Below are positions 1 to 14,258 of a stretch of 64,000 bases of DNA, piece after piece. Made by a program: the position numbers and the translations under genes. Position 1 is the stretch's first letter, and each line of letters opens with the position of its first letter. The stretch comes from Shewanella sp. Isolate13 (GTDB lineage: Bacteria; Pseudomonadota; Gammaproteobacteria; Enterobacterales; Shewanellaceae): assembly GCF_022398325.1 (NCBI RefSeq), contig NZ_JAKEVD010000016.1, forward strand, positions 37,170 to 101,169, read 5' to 3'. The notes beneath the pieces were generated by a model. The model saw only the letters and a list, made by a program, of their open reading frames with translations, was not told the origin of the DNA and ran no database searches.

Positions 1-1168
<1,168 letters not shown>

Positions 1169-3748
1169 ATGACCGCTATTGATCCTCAAAGCTTAGAAAA
1201 ACACACTCCTATGATGCGTCAATACTTGACGTTAAAAGCCCAGCATCCTGATATGTTGCTCTTTTACCGCATGGGCGATTTTTATGAGCTCTTTTATGAA
1301 GACGCTAAAAAGGCATCTGAACTACTTGGGATCTCGTTAACGGCCCGAGGCAAAAGCGGCGGCGACCCCATTCCTATGGCTGGCCTGCCCTACCATGCGG
1401 TAGAAGGTTATTTAGCAAAACTGGTTCAGTTACGCGTATCTGTGGCTATTTGTGAGCAGGTTGGCGATCCAGCCACCTCTAAAGGCCCAGTCGAGCGTAA
1501 AGTGGTGCGGATTGTAACCCCAGGTACATTAACCGATGAGGCTCTGCTGCAAGAGCGTCAAGACAATCTGCTCGCTGCGCTCTATCAAGGTAAGACTGGC
1601 TACGGTTATGCCACCTTAGATGTCGCATCGGGACGCTTCGTCATTACAGAGCTTGCCGATACCGAAGCGCTAGAGGCTGAGCTACAACGTACCAATCCTG
1701 CTGAGCTGCTTTATAGTGAAGACTTCTCTCAGATGAGTCTCATTTCAGGCATGAACGGTACTCGCCGTCGTCCAGAGTGGGAGTTTGATTACGATACTTG
1801 CCATCGTCTCTTACTTAATCAGTTTGGCACCAAAGATCTCAAAGGCTTTGGTATTGAAGACGCACGACTGTCTTTACAGGCTGCAGGCTGCTTAATGCAG
1901 TACGTGAAAGACACTCAACGTACGGCTCTGCCCCATATCAACTCTATCGTGCGCTTCAATCAGTCCGACAGCATAGTGCTAGATGCCGCAACCCGTCGTA
2001 ACTTAGAGCTCACGGTAAACCTGCAGGGCGGACGTGAAAATACCCTAGCATCAGTGCTCGACAATACTGTGACGCCTATGGGTAGCCGCATGCTGCAACG
2101 CTGGATCCACCAGCCTCTGCGCAATCATGACATTATTCGAGCGAGACAAAGCTCAATTGAAGAGCTGATGTCCACAGGTTACTTTGAGCTCTTGTCTGAA
2201 GATCTTAAGGCGCTCGGTGATGTGGAGCGTATTACTGCGCGTATCGCACTGCGCAACGCCCGTCCGCGAGACTTTGCCCGACTACGTCAAGCCTTGGCAC
2301 TATTGCCTCAATTACAACAGACGCTCACTCAGGCCAATGCACCTCATCTTAAGTATTTGTCGCAAGTCATCGGGGAGTTTCCAACAGAGCTCGAGCTATT
2401 GTCTCGCGCCGTTGTCGATAATCCGCCTATGCTTATTCGCGATGGTGGCGTGATCCGTGAGGGTTACTGTGAAGAATTAGATCAGTGGCGCAAGCTGAGT
2501 GAAGGTGCCACCGATTACCTACAAGAACTCGAAGCGCGTGAGAAAGAGCAGACTGGGATCTCAACTCTCAAAGTCGGCTATAACCGCGTCCATGGTTACT
2601 ATATTGAAGTCAGTCGCCGCGAATCCGATCTGGTGCCCTTGAGCTATCAGCGCAGACAAACGCTTAAAAATACCGAACGCTACATCATTCCTGAGCTTAA
2701 GGAACATGAAGAAAAGGTCCTATCGAGCCAAGGCAAAGCACTGGCACTTGAAAAACAGCTATGGGAACAGCTGTTCGATCTTATCTTGCCTAAGCTATAT
2801 GAACTGCAAGATTTTGCTAAAGCATCGGCAGAACTCGATGTGTTATGTAACTTTGCCGAACGTGCTGAGAGCTTAAATTACCACTGTCCAGAGCTATCAA
2901 ACACGTCGGGGATCCAGATTGAAGCGGGTCGCCACCCCGTTGTTGAGCAAGTTAGCCAAAGCCCATTTATCGCGAATCCAGTGACCTTAAATGCCCAACG
3001 AAAGATGCTGATCGTTACAGGCCCAAATATGGGCGGTAAATCGACCTACATGCGTCAAGTTGCCTTGATCACGCTCATGGCACATATTGGCTGTTATGTT
3101 CCTGCCGAACATGCCGTCATAGGCCCAGTAGACAGGATATTCACCCGTATTGGTGCATCGGATGACTTGGCCTCAGGTCGCTCAACCTTCATGGTAGAGA
3201 TGACTGAAACGGCCAATATCTTACATAATGCAACGCCAAACAGCTTAGTCTTGATGGATGAAATTGGCCGAGGTACCTCTACCTATGATGGTCTGTCGCT
3301 TGCTTGGTCTGCAGCTGAGTATTTGGCGAAACAGTTGCAGGCAATGACGTTGTTTGCGACCCACTACTTCGAGCTGACTCAGCTGCCTGAGCAGTTATCG
3401 AATGTCGAGAACGTGCATTTAGATGCGGTCGAACATGGTGACAGCATCGTATTTATGCATGCTGTACAAGAGGGGGCCGCCAGCCGCAGTTATGGCCTGC
3501 AAGTAGCTGCACTCGCGGGTGTGCCAAATTGTGTCATCAGTGCTGCAAAACATAAGCTTCATCAGCTGGAAAGCCGAGATCATGAGGTTAATCATAACGA
3601 TCCTCAACAGCCTCTACAGCAAAGTATTAGCTTCTCATCGCCAGCTCCCTCTCCAGTGCTTGAAGCCCTAGAGAAGATGAACCCCGATGAATTGACGCCT
3701 AGGCAGGCTCTTGATTATCTCTATAACCTTAAGAAGCTGGCTATATAA
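1169..3748 (+). CDS. mutS: DNA mismatch repair ATPase MutS
   Basis: MutS recognises mismatches and small loops and recruits MutL. The start was placed at the ATG at 1169 because the protein then opens [20 protein letters not shown], matching the family start; this gives 859 aa, the usual length. Visible features are the mismatch-binding Phe-x-Glu in MGDFYELF (about residues 34-41), the connector, core and clamp domains, the Walker A motif GPNMGGKST near residue 618, the [12 protein letters not shown]alker B/signature region, and the C-terminal helix-turn-helix tail. It is single and rightward, divergent from recA, and ends at the shared terminator with rpoS. Confidence 0.97.
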   Translation: MTAIDPQSLEKHTPMMRQYLTLKAQHPDMLLFYRMGDFYELFYEDAKKASELLGISLTARGKSGGDPIPMAGLPYHAVEGYLAKLVQLRVSVAICEQVGDPATSKGPVERKVVRIVTPGTLTDEALLQERQDNLLAALYQGKTGYGYATLDVASGRFVITELADTEALEAELQRTNPAELLYSEDFSQMSLISGMNGTRRRPEWEFDYDTCHRLLLNQFGTKDLKGFGIEDARLSLQAAGCLMQYVKDTQRTALPHINSIVRFNQSDSIVLDAATRRNLELTVNLQGGRENTLASVLDNTVTPMGSRMLQRWIHQPLRNHDIIRARQSSIEELMSTGYFELLSEDLKALGDVERITARIALRNARPRDFARLRQALALLPQLQQTLTQANAPHLKYLSQVIGEFPTELELLSRAVVDNPPMLIRDGGVIREGYCEELDQWRKLSEGATDYLQELEAREKEQTGISTLKVGYNRVHGYYIEVSRRESDLVPLSYQRRQTLKNTERYIIPELKEHEEKVLSSQGKALALEKQLWEQLFDLILPKLYELQDFAKASAELDVLCNFAERAESLNYHCPELSNTSGIQIEAGRHPVVEQVSQSPFIANPVTLNAQRKMLIVTGPNMGGKSTYMRQVALITLMAHIGCYVPAEHAVIGPVDRIFTRIGASDDLASGRSTFMVEMTETANILHNATPNSLVLMDEIGRGTSTYDGLSLAWSAAEYLAKQLQAMTLFATHYFELTQLPEQLSNVENVHLDAVEHGDSIVFMHAVQEGAASRSYGLQVAALAGVPNCVISAAKHKLHQLESRDHEVNHNDPQQPLQQSISFSSPAPSPVLEALEKMNPDELTPRQALDYLYNLKKLAI

Positions 3749-3795
3749 TCCCCCCTTTAAGCCTAGTTAAACGCGAGATAGAGAAAGGCAAAAAC

Positions 3796-3830
3796 AAAAA
3801 AGCGCAGTTGATTAGCAACTGCGCTTTTTA
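3796..3830. terminator. Bidirectional terminator between mutS and rpoS
   Basis: A 10-bp perfect stem (agcgcagttg at 3801-3810 with caactgcgct at 3816-3825) is flanked by A5 on the left and a T-run on the right. It can therefore terminate both the rightward mutS and the leftward rpoS transcripts. Confidence 0.85.
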
Positions 3831-3858
3831 TTTATCTTATCGCGATTGGTATCAAACG

Positions 3859-4827
3859 CTATACTCTAAATATCGCTTCAACCGATAGTCCCTGTGCTCC
3901 TAGCAAGTCTTTCAAACGCTTAAGCGCCTCAACTTGGATCTGGCGTACTCTTTCTCGAGTCAGTCCTATCTCCTTACCTACATTTTCTAAAGTAGAAGGC
4001 TCATAACCTAGCAAACCAAATCTGCGCGCTAACACTTCTCTTTGCTTGGTATTAAGCTCATCTAACCACTTCACTACTGACTTAGACATATCTTCGTCTT
4101 GCACTTTATAGTCAGGTCCAACTTTATCATCGTCTGCGAGTACATCTAGTAATGCTTTGTCGCTTTCACCGCCTAAAGGTGTGTCGACGGAAGTAATTCT
4201 TTCATTGAGCTTAAGCATTCGGCTTACATCTGCGCTAGGCAACTCTAGCTGATCAGCAATCTCTTCTGCCGTAGGCTCATGATCTAACTTATGCGCGAGT
4301 TCTCGAGCAGTACGCAGATAAACGTTTAGCTCTTTGACAACATGGATGGGAAGTCGAATGGTTCGCGTTTGATTCATGATCGCTCGCTCAATCGTCTGTC
4401 TAATCCACCATGTGGCATAGGTTGAAAATCTAAAACCACGTTCAGGGTCAAACTTCTCTACTGCGCGGATCAGGCCTAAATTACCCTCTTCGATAAGATC
4501 AAGCAGCGCTAAGCCGCGATTATTGTATCGACGCGCAATTTTAACGACCAATCTGAGGTTACTTTCAATCATGCGGTTACGAGACTTTTCACACCCTTTA
4601 AGGGATTTACGTGAAAAATACACTTCTTCCTCCGCACTGAGGAGAGGGGAAAATCCAATTTCACCTAGATACAGCTGTGTGGCATCTAAGTTTTTCTGTA
4701 AATCATCTTGTACTTGTTGTTCTAATTCCGCTTCTTTTACATCCTGTTTAGTAAGATTGCTTGATGAATCTTCTACAGAGTGGCTGTTAGGTTGCTCTGC
4801 GACAACGGCACTATTTAATCTGCCCAT
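3859..4827 (-). CDS. rpoS: Stationary-phase sigma factor RpoS
   Basis: Sigma-38, which directs RNA polymerase to general stress and stationary-phase promoters. The 322-aa protein shows region 1.2 ([17 protein letters not shown]), region 2 ([20 protein letters not shown] and [16 protein letters not shown]), region 3 ([11 protein letters not shown]) and the region 4 helix-turn-helix ([19 protein letters not shown]). It lies just downstream of nlpD in the usual gammaproteobacterial order; in E. coli the main rpoS promoter is inside nlpD, and the same is likely here. Confidence 0.96.
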   Translation of the reverse strand: MGRLNSAVVAEQPNSHSVEDSSSNLTKQDVKEAELEQQVQDDLQKNLDATQLYLGEIGFSPLLSAEEEVYFSRKSLKGCEKSRNRMIESNLRLVVKIARRYNNRGLALLDLIEEGNLGLIRAVEKFDPERGFRFSTYATWWIRQTIERAIMNQTRTIRLPIHVVKELNVYLRTARELAHKLDHEPTAEEIADQLELPSADVSRMLKLNERITSVDTPLGGESDKALLDVLADDDKVGPDYKVQDEDMSKSVVKWLDELNTKQREVLARRFGLLGYEPSTLENVGKEIGLTRERVRQIQVEALKRLKDLLGAQGLSVEAIFRV

Positions 4828-4903
4828 AATATATCTCCCGAATTTTTACATTTAACTACTGCACTTCACTATCCTCCGATTTGCCAAAATGGCGGCCCAA
4901 CAA

Positions 4904-5794
4904 CTATTGTTTAGGCAAAAATTTAAGTGGGTTAACTGACTTTCCATGGTAGCGGATCTCAAAATGTAACATGATCCGATTTGTGCCAGTGCTTCCCATT
5001 GTTGCTACTGTTTGTCCAACATTAACAGTTTGCTTTTCTTTAACTAAGATCTTATCAGCGTGGGCATAAGCACTTAAGTAATCATCACTATGTTTAATAA
5101 TAACTAAGTTCCCATACCCCCGAAGTGCGCTACCTGCGTAAACGACTCTACCGCTTGCAGCCGCTTTAATTGCATCACCTCGGTTACCGGCGATCTTTAT
5201 CCCTTTATTTCCCTGCTCTTTGGCTGAGAAAGTTCCAATCACCTTACCTTTCACAGGCCAGGACCATCGACTCACTTTCGTTGGGAGCTCGGCTGGCTTG
5301 TGAACAACCCGGTTAACATCTTGTTGACCGCTTGTTACAGAATACGCAGGCTTCGCGACAGGATCAAGCTGTTTTTTTGACCTATTATTTTGACTATTCG
5401 TTGTAGCGGGATTATTGCTAACAGTTTGTTTTTTAGCACTTTCACTGCTTGTAGAGGCCGTTTTAACCGTTGAATTAGACGTTTTTTTGACGCTTTGGCT
5501 ATTTGTAACAGTTTTTTTAGAGCTAAGACTCAATACTTGCCCAGGGTAGATGGTATAAGGCTTTGGTAGGCGATTTTGCTTGGCAAGATCCACGAAATCT
5601 TTATTCGCTCCCCAAGCAATAGAATATAAAGTATCGCCTGTTTTAACGATATAACGACTTCCCTTAATCGATCCTTTGCTGATCGATGGGGTCTGAGGAC
5701 CATTGATAGATTCTACAGGAGCGGGCCTTTCAGATTGAAAACTACAACCTGAAAGTAGCAACGCGCAGACACAATAAAAGCAAACGAACCTCAT
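4904..5794 (-). CDS. nlpD: Murein hydrolase activator lipoprotein NlpD
   Basis: An outer-membrane lipoprotein that activates the septal amidase AmiC. From the ATG at 5794 (MRFVCFYCVCALLLSGC) it has a lipoprotein signal with lipobox LLSGC. An eight-residue upstream extension from 5818 is open but would precede the signal peptide. A LysM domain (IVKTGDTLYSIAWGANKDF and following residues) is followed by a Thr/Ser/Asn-rich linker and a C-terminal M23 (LytM) domain. The first metal-binding segment reads GIKIAG, so the usual Asp (GIDIAG in E. coli) is replaced by Lys. This fits a non-catalytic activator rather than an endopeptidase. It is upstream of rpoS. Confidence 0.92.
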   Translation of the reverse strand: MRFVCFYCVCALLLSGCSFQSERPAPVESINGPQTPSISKGSIKGSRYIVKTGDTLYSIAWGANKDFVDLAKQNRLPKPYTIYPGQVLSLSSKKTVTNSQSVKKTSNSTVKTASTSSESAKKQTVSNNPATTNSQNNRSKKQLDPVAKPAYSVTSGQQDVNRVVHKPAELPTKVSRWSWPVKGKVIGTFSAKEQGNKGIKIAGNRGDAIKAAASGRVVYAGSALRGYGNLVIIKHSDDYLSAYAHADKILVKEKQTVNVGQTVATMGSTGTNRIMLHFEIRYHGKSVNPLKFLPKQ

Positions 5795-5873
5795 TCTTAA
5801 CTCTTCACCCCAAACCATCCTGTTGCCGATACGACTAAATTATTATCTGTCGCTAAATGTGTCAGTGCTAAGC

Positions 5874-6509
5874 CTAAGCAAGTTCGCCACTAACAAGTGG
5901 TACAAAACGCACGTCCTCTATAACCTCTGATGTAAACTGATCGCCAACGCGAGTCACCTTTAACAAGCGCTGTTGGGTCTCTCCAACTGGGATCACTAAC
6001 ACACCACCTTCGGCAAGCTGTGCCACTAACGCCTCAGGAATTGAGCTAGCTGCCGCCGTTACCATTATCGCATCATAGGGGCCTTTACTCGGCCAGCCCT
6101 GCCAGCCATCACCGTATTTAAAAGCGATATTGTGTAAGTTAAGCTTTTTTAGCCTTTGCCTTGCTTGGATCTGCAGGCTTTTAATTCGTTCCACCGTACA
6201 CAACTGCGGCACTAACTTTGCTAAAACCGCTGCCTGATAACCCGAACCTGTGCCAATTTCAAGCACTTTAGTCGGTTTAGCTTGCAAGATAATCTCAGTC
6301 ATTCTCGCCACAATATAGGGCTGGGAAATGGTTTGTCCCTGACCTATAGGCAGGGCAGTATTCTCGTAGGCTTTATGTCCAAGCGCCGGATCGAGAAACT
6401 GCTCCCTCGGCGTATTTGCCACTGCCTGTAATACTGCTTCATTGCGGATCCCAGCCTCATACAGATTTCTTGCAAGATTCAATGCTGATGTTGAGGCGAC
6501 AGGGTTCAT
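5874..6509 (-). CDS. pcm: Protein-L-isoaspartate O-methyltransferase
   Basis: It uses S-adenosylmethionine to methylate L-isoaspartyl residues and so repair aged proteins. The SAM-binding motif [19 protein letters not shown] and the family signature around [15 protein letters not shown] are clear. I place the start at the ATG at 6509 (MNPVASTS, 211 aa), which has a GGA-type ribosome site; the open frame reaches a TTG five codons upstream. It belongs to the surE-pcm-nlpD-rpoS run. Confidence 0.94.
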   Translation of the reverse strand: MNPVASTSALNLARNLYEAGIRNEAVLQAVANTPREQFLDPALGHKAYENTALPIGQGQTISQPYIVARMTEIILQAKPTKVLEIGTGSGYQAAVLAKLVPQLCTVERIKSLQIQARQRLKKLNLHNIAFKYGDGWQGWPSKGPYDAIMVTAAASSIPEALVAQLAEGGVLVIPVGETQQRLLKVTRVGDQFTSEVIEDVRFVPLVSGELA

Positions 6510-6627
6510 AGATCTATTTTCCAATATTTATTACGATAATTAACACTGTGATAGCCCGTCTCAATAGGGCTATCGGTAAAAGCTTTTCATCGGCAATATG
6601 CCGCAAAGCGCTGATTATAGGCCTGTG

Positions 6628-7374
6628 CTAGTCCGATATTTTAGCTAACCAGTTATCTAATGTCTTAAGCTGTTCAAAAGCCGTTAAGTCCACCGTGAGT
6701 GGAGTAATAGACACATAGCCATTGGCCACCGCGTAAAAGTCGGTGCCGTCACTGGCATCTTGCTCATCACCCGGTGGACCTAACCAAAAGATCTCTTTTC
6801 CTGCTGGATCTAGGGTTCTCACCATACCTTCCGCTCTATGTCTTGCACCGAGACGGGTGATCTTCATTCCCTTAACTTCAGACAATGGCAAATCTGGTAC
6901 GTTGATATTCAAGATCTTATCTTGAGCTACAGGGTTTTCCTGCAAAGCTTTGACGATTTTTAACGCGTAGTGAGCCGCCGTTTCATAGTGTTCATGGCCG
7001 ACCAGCGAGATGGCAATCGCAGGGAAACCCAGAAAGCGCCCTTCCATTGCCGCAGCAACAGTCCCCGAATACAAGGTATCATCACCCATGTTCGCACCCG
7101 CGTTAATACCTGAGACCACCATATCGGGCTCATCTTGGTATAGCTCTCGGATCGCTAAATGGACGCAGTCTGTCGGAGTTCCACTTACAGAGATAAAACC
7201 ATTGTCTAAGGTATTCAGTCGCAGCGGGTTGGTCAAGGTTAACGAATTACTCGCCCCAGAACAGTTTCTATCTGGCCCTACCGTCAGGGTTTCAGCTATC
7301 TGGCTCATGGCTCGAGTTAAGGCCGCTATGCCTTCGGCATTCACTCCATCATCATTACTGATCAGAATCTTCAT
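6628..7374 (-). CDS. surE: 5'/3'-nucleotidase SurE
   Basis: A metal-dependent nucleoside monophosphatase and exopolyphosphatase linked to stress survival. The N-terminal [12 protein letters not shown] carries the catalytic Asp pair, followed by the [11 protein letters not shown] and [20 protein letters not shown] motifs of the family. Its length of 248 aa is normal. The ATG overlaps the end of truD by 4 bp, indicating translational coupling. Confidence 0.96.
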   Translation of the reverse strand: MKILISNDDGVNAEGIAALTRAMSQIAETLTVGPDRNCSGASNSLTLTNPLRLNTLDNGFISVSGTPTDCVHLAIRELYQDEPDMVVSGINAGANMGDDTLYSGTVAAAMEGRFLGFPAIAISLVGHEHYETAAHYALKIVKALQENPVAQDKILNINVPDLPLSEVKGMKITRLGARHRAEGMVRTLDPAGKEIFWLGPPGDEQDASDGTDFYAVANGYVSITPLTVDLTAFEQLKTLDNWLAKISD

Positions 7375-8438
7375 TGCTGCGCCTCAGCACTTCTTTGCTC
7401 AGCCAGCATTTGTTGGCGCGCCACCTCTTGAACATCTTGGTACAGGAATAGTTCACGTAGCACCGAAGTGGCATAAGAACCTGATGGTAATGCAAATTTT
7501 AGAACAATGGTATCTTCATCAACTTCATATTGCAGATGTTGTGGCTCAAGTAACAATGCACGTCTTTCTTGATTGAGTCCCGCTTGCTCAAGGCCTTCTC
7601 TATCTAGGTCTAATGACGCTAGCGCGTCAGCTTCACATGTTGCAGCATCTCCCTGTGCTAACGCTGAACCTCGACCCCATAGCGGTGCCGATAACTGGAT
7701 ATCCTTTTTTGCAAGACGTTCTAACAGAGTCTCGTCCCAAGTTTCGGCGACAAAGTAGCTCTTACTTCCCGCTAACAATACGCAATCGCCTGCTAACGGC
7801 GTAACACCGTGCGCCGCTAGACGAGCAGAGCAGGCAAGATTAAACAGGTTAGAGCGCACTGCAGACAGATACATGCTGCGCTTATTTCTATCTTTGACTT
7901 TGCGGCCGGTAAACATCTGACGACCAAACATTAAGTTCTTACCGTCATGACCGAAGCGCTGCTCACCAAAATAATTAGGTACGCCCTGCTCACTGATAAG
8001 CTCAATACGTTTAACCACATCAACCATATCGCTGACATTACGTAGGGTTAAAGTAAAACGGTTACCCGCCAATGCGCCGATGCGTAGCTTCTTACTGTGT
8101 CTTGACGCGCTTAGCACTGTGATCTGCTCGCTATTTAGCTGCTGCCAGTCAGGGGTATCTTTGCCAGGAATACGCACACCAAACCACTGCTCGGTAATCG
8201 CATGCTTATCTTTTTGCCCGGCATACGTCACCTCTTTAGGGTGCACATGAGCAAAGCTCGATAGCACCTTAGCGACTTCAACCGTATTCAGTCCCTCTTT
8301 GCGAATATGCAGCAGGTGATGTTCACCTTCGCCCGTAGGTGCAAAAGGCAGGATTTCCTGTACCTGAAAATCGCTATTATGGGTCCGAAGGTCAGCCGTC
8401 GAGGTTGGCTGACCGTATAAATAATGTAGTTCGCTCAT
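7371..8438 (-). CDS. truD: tRNA pseudouridine(13) synthase TruD
   Basis: It makes pseudouridine at position 13 of tRNA-Glu. The family motif [19 protein letters not shown] contains the catalytic Asp, and [14 protein letters not shown] is the second TruD signature. The length of 355 aa is normal. It is downstream of ispF and overlaps surE by 4 bp, as in many gammaproteobacteria. Confidence 0.96.
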   Translation of the reverse strand: MSELHYLYGQPTSTADLRTHNSDFQVQEILPFAPTGEGEHHLLHIRKEGLNTVEVAKVLSSFAHVHPKEVTYAGQKDKHAITEQWFGVRIPGKDTPDWQQLNSEQITVLSASRHSKKLRIGALAGNRFTLTLRNVSDMVDVVKRIELISEQGVPNYFGEQRFGHDGKNLMFGRQMFTGRKVKDRNKRSMYLSAVRSNLFNLACSARLAAHGVTPLAGDCVLLAGSKSYFVAETWDETLLERLAKKDIQLSAPLWGRGSALAQGDAATCEADALASLDLDREGLEQAGLNQERRALLLEPQHLQYEVDEDTIVLKFALPSGSYATSVLRELFLYQDVQEVARQQMLAEQRSAEAQQ

Positions 8439-8503
8439 AATCTGTTTATCTTCTATCTATGGCTTAATTTAATTATGACTTAGCCTTTCTATAAAAAGCC
8501 TTT

Positions 8504-8983
8504 TTATGACTGAGCCATCAGCACCACAGCTTCCACTGCAATGCCTTCTTTTCTGCCGGTAAAGCCAAGCTTTTCAGTGGTGGTTGCTTTAACGTTGATA
8601 TCATCAATATCCGAGGCTAAATCTTCGGCCAGCACGGCGCGAATCGCCTCAATATGCGGCGCCATTTTAGGTGCCTGAGCAATCACGGTTACATCGAGGT
8701 TTGATAGGCTATAACCCCTATCGGTGGCTAATTTGTAGCAATGCCTTAATAGCACTCGACTATCGGCGCCTTTGAACTGGACATCGGTATCGGGGAAATG
8801 TTTACCAATATCCCCCAGCGCCATCGCACCTAAAATCGCATCACTGATCGCATGCAGGACCACATCGCCATCTGAGTGTGCGATTAAGCCGACCTCATAG
8901 GGTACGGTAATGCCACCGAGAATTAGTGGCGGCTCACCACCAAATTTATGCACATCAAAACCATGACCAATTCGAATTTTCAT
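8504..8983 (-). CDS. ispF: 2-C-methyl-D-erythritol 2,4-cyclodiphosphate synthase IspF
   Basis: The fifth enzyme of the MEP isoprenoid pathway, forming MEcPP with release of CMP. The metal ligands are visible in GHGFDVHKF (D and H near residues 8 and 10) and in the following [18 protein letters not shown] segment. The length of 159 aa is standard. It lies between ispD and truD, so two consecutive MEP-related steps are encoded side by side. Confidence 0.96.
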   Translation of the reverse strand: MKIRIGHGFDVHKFGGEPPLILGGITVPYEVGLIAHSDGDVVLHAISDAILGAMALGDIGKHFPDTDVQFKGADSRVLLRHCYKLATDRGYSLSNLDVTVIAQAPKMAPHIEAIRAVLAEDLASDIDDINVKATTTEKLGFTGRKEGIAVEAVVLMAQS

Positions 8984-9025
8984 CGGTATTCCCGTTTATC
9001 TATCTAAATAAGTTGTTGGCTCAGC

Positions 9026-9721
9026 CTATTGAGCGGCGCTCTTAAGAAACAGCGATGCCAGCTGCAGATCATCTGGGTGAGTCACCTTAATATTATCGGC
9101 GCGCCCTGCAACAATCCCGGGGGCAACACCTGCCCACTCCATAGCCGAGGCTTCGTCAGTAATGAGTGCCCCCGCTGCTAGCGCGTCACCTAGGTTTTGC
9201 TTTAGAGCTTGGGCTGGGAAAAACTGCGGCGTCAGTGCATGCCATAGGTTTTCGCGGCAAACGGTCTCGGTAATTAAGCCCTGTGGATTACTACGCTTCA
9301 TGGTGTCACGCACCGGGGCGGCTAGAATAGCGCCCTGTACAAAAGTGCCTGCCGAGGCAATTAACTTATCGATATCTTGATGCGTGAGGCACGGGCGCGC
9401 CGCGTCATGCACTAAAACCCAGCTATCTTCGGCTGCAACCATTAAGGCAGAAAGCACTGAATCGGCACGCTCTTTGCCACCGATTACGGCCTGTAACTTG
9501 GAGTGCTTGGCCTGCGCTAAATCTGCAAAAAATTCATCTTCCGGGTTGAGCGCGACAATCACCTTTTCGATGCTAGGATGCGATAGAAGGCAGTCTAATG
9601 TATGTCCTAAGATACTCTGTTCATTGAGCTGTAAATACTGCTTAGGAATTTCTGCGCCCATACGACTACCAATTCCGGCAGCGGGAACAATCGCAATAAT
9701 ATGTTTAGGGGTTTGGCTCAT
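9026..9721 (-). CDS. ispD: MEP cytidylyltransferase IspD
   Basis: It couples CTP to 2-C-methyl-D-erythritol 4-phosphate in the MEP pathway. The N-terminal nucleotide-binding loop AIVPAAGIGSRMGAEIPKQY and the central VLVHDAARPCLTHQDI segment are diagnostic. The length of 231 aa is typical. It sits between ftsB and ispF, the conserved arrangement. Confidence 0.96.
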   Translation of the reverse strand: MSQTPKHIIAIVPAAGIGSRMGAEIPKQYLQLNEQSILGHTLDCLLSHPSIEKVIVALNPEDEFFADLAQAKHSKLQAVIGGKERADSVLSALMVAAEDSWVLVHDAARPCLTHQDIDKLIASAGTFVQGAILAAPVRDTMKRSNPQGLITETVCRENLWHALTPQFFPAQALKQNLGDALAAGALITDEASAMEWAGVAPGIVAGRADNIKVTHPDDLQLASLFLKSAAQ

Positions 9722-9772
9722 GCTAGAGCTCCATGTAATAGCGGCATATTTCTATAATTATTTAAGCTGAAA

Positions 9773-10069
9773 TCAGTGACTAGGTTTATCCCCACGATCA
9801 CCTCCAACGACGCGGAAAAAGGTCTCCCCCTCTTTAACCATACCCAACTCATTACGGGCTCGCTCTTCTAGGGCCTCGGTACCACTGCGAAGATCATTGA
9901 TCTCCTCTCTTAAGACTTGGTTTCGAGCAACCAATTGCGCATTACTTTGCTGCTGCAGCCTGATTTGCTCCTGCAGATGAAAAGAGTCAGCTAAGCTCTT
10001 ATCACCCAGCCATAGGCGATACTGGAGCATGACAAGTAGAGCAATTAATACAAAAAGAAGCCGTTTCAT
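9773..10069 (-). CDS. ftsB: Cell division protein FtsB
   Basis: A small bitopic division protein that forms the FtsQLB complex. The start was set at the ATG at 10069 because the product then begins MKRLLFVLIALLVMLQYRLW, aligning with the E. coli protein: a short cytoplasmic tip and one membrane span. A periplasmic coiled coil follows (about residues 30-75, QEQIRLQQQSNAQLVARNQ). The length is 98 aa. The longer open frame reaches into the eno terminator region and is unlikely to be used. It precedes ispD. Confidence 0.93.
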   Translation of the reverse strand: MKRLLFVLIALLVMLQYRLWLGDKSLADSFHLQEQIRLQQQSNAQLVARNQVLREEINDLRSGTEALEERARNELGMVKEGETFFRVVGGDRGDKPSH

Positions 10070-10116
10070 GATTCTAAATAGCAAGAAATTGAGAATATTA
10101 ACCAGATAGTACAACA

Positions 10117-10144
10117 AAAAAGGCCACCGAGTGGTGGCCTTTTT
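10117..10144. terminator. Terminator of eno
   Basis: A 12-bp perfect stem (aaaaaggccacc at 10117-10128, ggtggccttttt at 10133-10144) with a gagt loop lies between the eno stop and ftsB. On the minus strand it ends in a T-run, so it should stop eno transcription before ftsB; ftsB would then need read-through or its own promoter. Confidence 0.85.
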
Positions 10145-10159
10145 AAAGTTTATAGCGAT

Positions 10160-11467
<1,308 letters not shown>

Positions 11468-11536
11468 TTAAGTTTTAAAGATAAATTTAAAGATAAAAGT
11501 AAAACGAAATTCTGTGCAGTTATTACATCGCTAGAA

Positions 11537-11570
11537 ACAAAAAAACCGCCCCCATAGCATGGGAGCGGTT
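11537..11570 (-). terminator. Terminator of pyrG
   Basis: An imperfect 12-bp stem (aaccgc and cccat paired with atggg and gcggtt, loop agc) is followed on the minus strand by a run of seven or more T. It lies just beyond the pyrG stop codon and upstream of eno. Confidence 0.8.
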
Positions 11571-11578
11571 CTGCGTAA

Positions 11579-13282
<1,704 letters not shown>

Positions 13283-13334
13283 TTATACCAAAGCAACCGG
13301 GATTCGACAAACTAGAATTAACTTAAAACTTAAG

Positions 13335-14138
13335 TTATTTATTCGACTCATCCTGTTTCACTCGGTTCCAGTACCCATCCAGCTCTTCAAGAGTGTGTTC
13401 ATTTAAGGCTCGACCATCGGCTTGCGCATAAGCTTCGACACCTCTAAAGCGCCTTTCAAACTTTTGATTCGCTTGCCTTAACGCTTTTTCTGGCTCCACA
13501 CCTAAATGCCTCGCAAGATTCACCACGGCAAACAAGAGATCGCCCATTTCGTCTTGCACTTTCGCCTCATCGACTGTGTCTTGTTCAACTTCAAAAATAA
13601 CTTCGTCGATCTCCTCATGGATTTTGGCGACCACAGGCTTTAGCTCTGCCCAGTCAAACCCCACCCGCGCGACACGTTTTTGGATCTTCATCGAACGCGA
13701 TAACGCCGGTAGCGCCAGTGGTATATCATCGAGCACAGAGTCAAGCGAGCGTTGACTGCGCTCTTCCGCCTTTAACTGTTCCCAATTTTGCTTTATCTGC
13801 GCGGTACTGGTAGTGGCTAAATCTTCAAATACATGGGGGTGGCGACGAGTGAGCTTAGTGCAGATCCGCTCAACCACAGTATCAAAATCAAAAAGCCCCT
13901 GCTCTTTACCAAGCTGGCAGTAAAACACCACCTGAAACAGCAAGTCTCCTAGCTCATCGGGTAACTCATCGAGTGCCATACGCTCAATGGTATCGGCGAC
14001 CTCATAGGCTTCCTCTAGGGTAAAGGGCACAATAGTTTGAAATTCCTGAGCCCTGTCCCAGGGGCATCCCGTCTTGGGGTCACGCAGCTTTTGCATAATT
14101 GCTAACAAAGGTTGGGTGTCACCCATTTTCTTAGTCAT
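13335..14138 (-). CDS. mazG: Nucleoside triphosphate pyrophosphohydrolase MazG
   Basis: It hydrolyses (d)NTPs to monophosphates and pyrophosphate; in E. coli it limits (p)ppGpp accumulation. Two MazG repeats are visible, each with the EExxE...D metal site: TLEEAYEVADTIE...DELGDLLFQVVF and KIHEEIDEVIFEVE...DEMGDLLFAVVN. The length is 267 aa. It is immediately downstream of relA, the conserved neighbour. Confidence 0.95.
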   Translation of the reverse strand: MTKKMGDTQPLLAIMQKLRDPKTGCPWDRAQEFQTIVPFTLEEAYEVADTIERMALDELPDELGDLLFQVVFYCQLGKEQGLFDFDTVVERICTKLTRRHPHVFEDLATTSTAQIKQNWEQLKAEERSQRSLDSVLDDIPLALPALSRSMKIQKRVARVGFDWAELKPVVAKIHEEIDEVIFEVEQDTVDEAKVQDEMGDLLFAVVNLARHLGVEPEKALRQANQKFERRFRGVEAYAQADGRALNEHTLEELDGYWNRVKQDESNK

Positions 14139-14215
14139 TTAAAGGATCCTAATTTGTCTCTAATATTGTTTTGCCCTAGCAACTATTGTAAATGGGCTTG
14201 ATAGAGCCGCAAATA

Positions 14216-14243
14216 AAAACGGCAACCTGAAGTTGCCGTTTTA
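14216..14243 (-). terminator. Terminator of relA
   Basis: A 10-bp perfect stem (aaacggcaac paired with gttgccgttt) is followed on the minus strand by a T-rich tail. It lies between the relA stop codon and the mazG start. Confidence 0.82.
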
Positions 14244-14258
14244 TCAATCTGTATTCAG

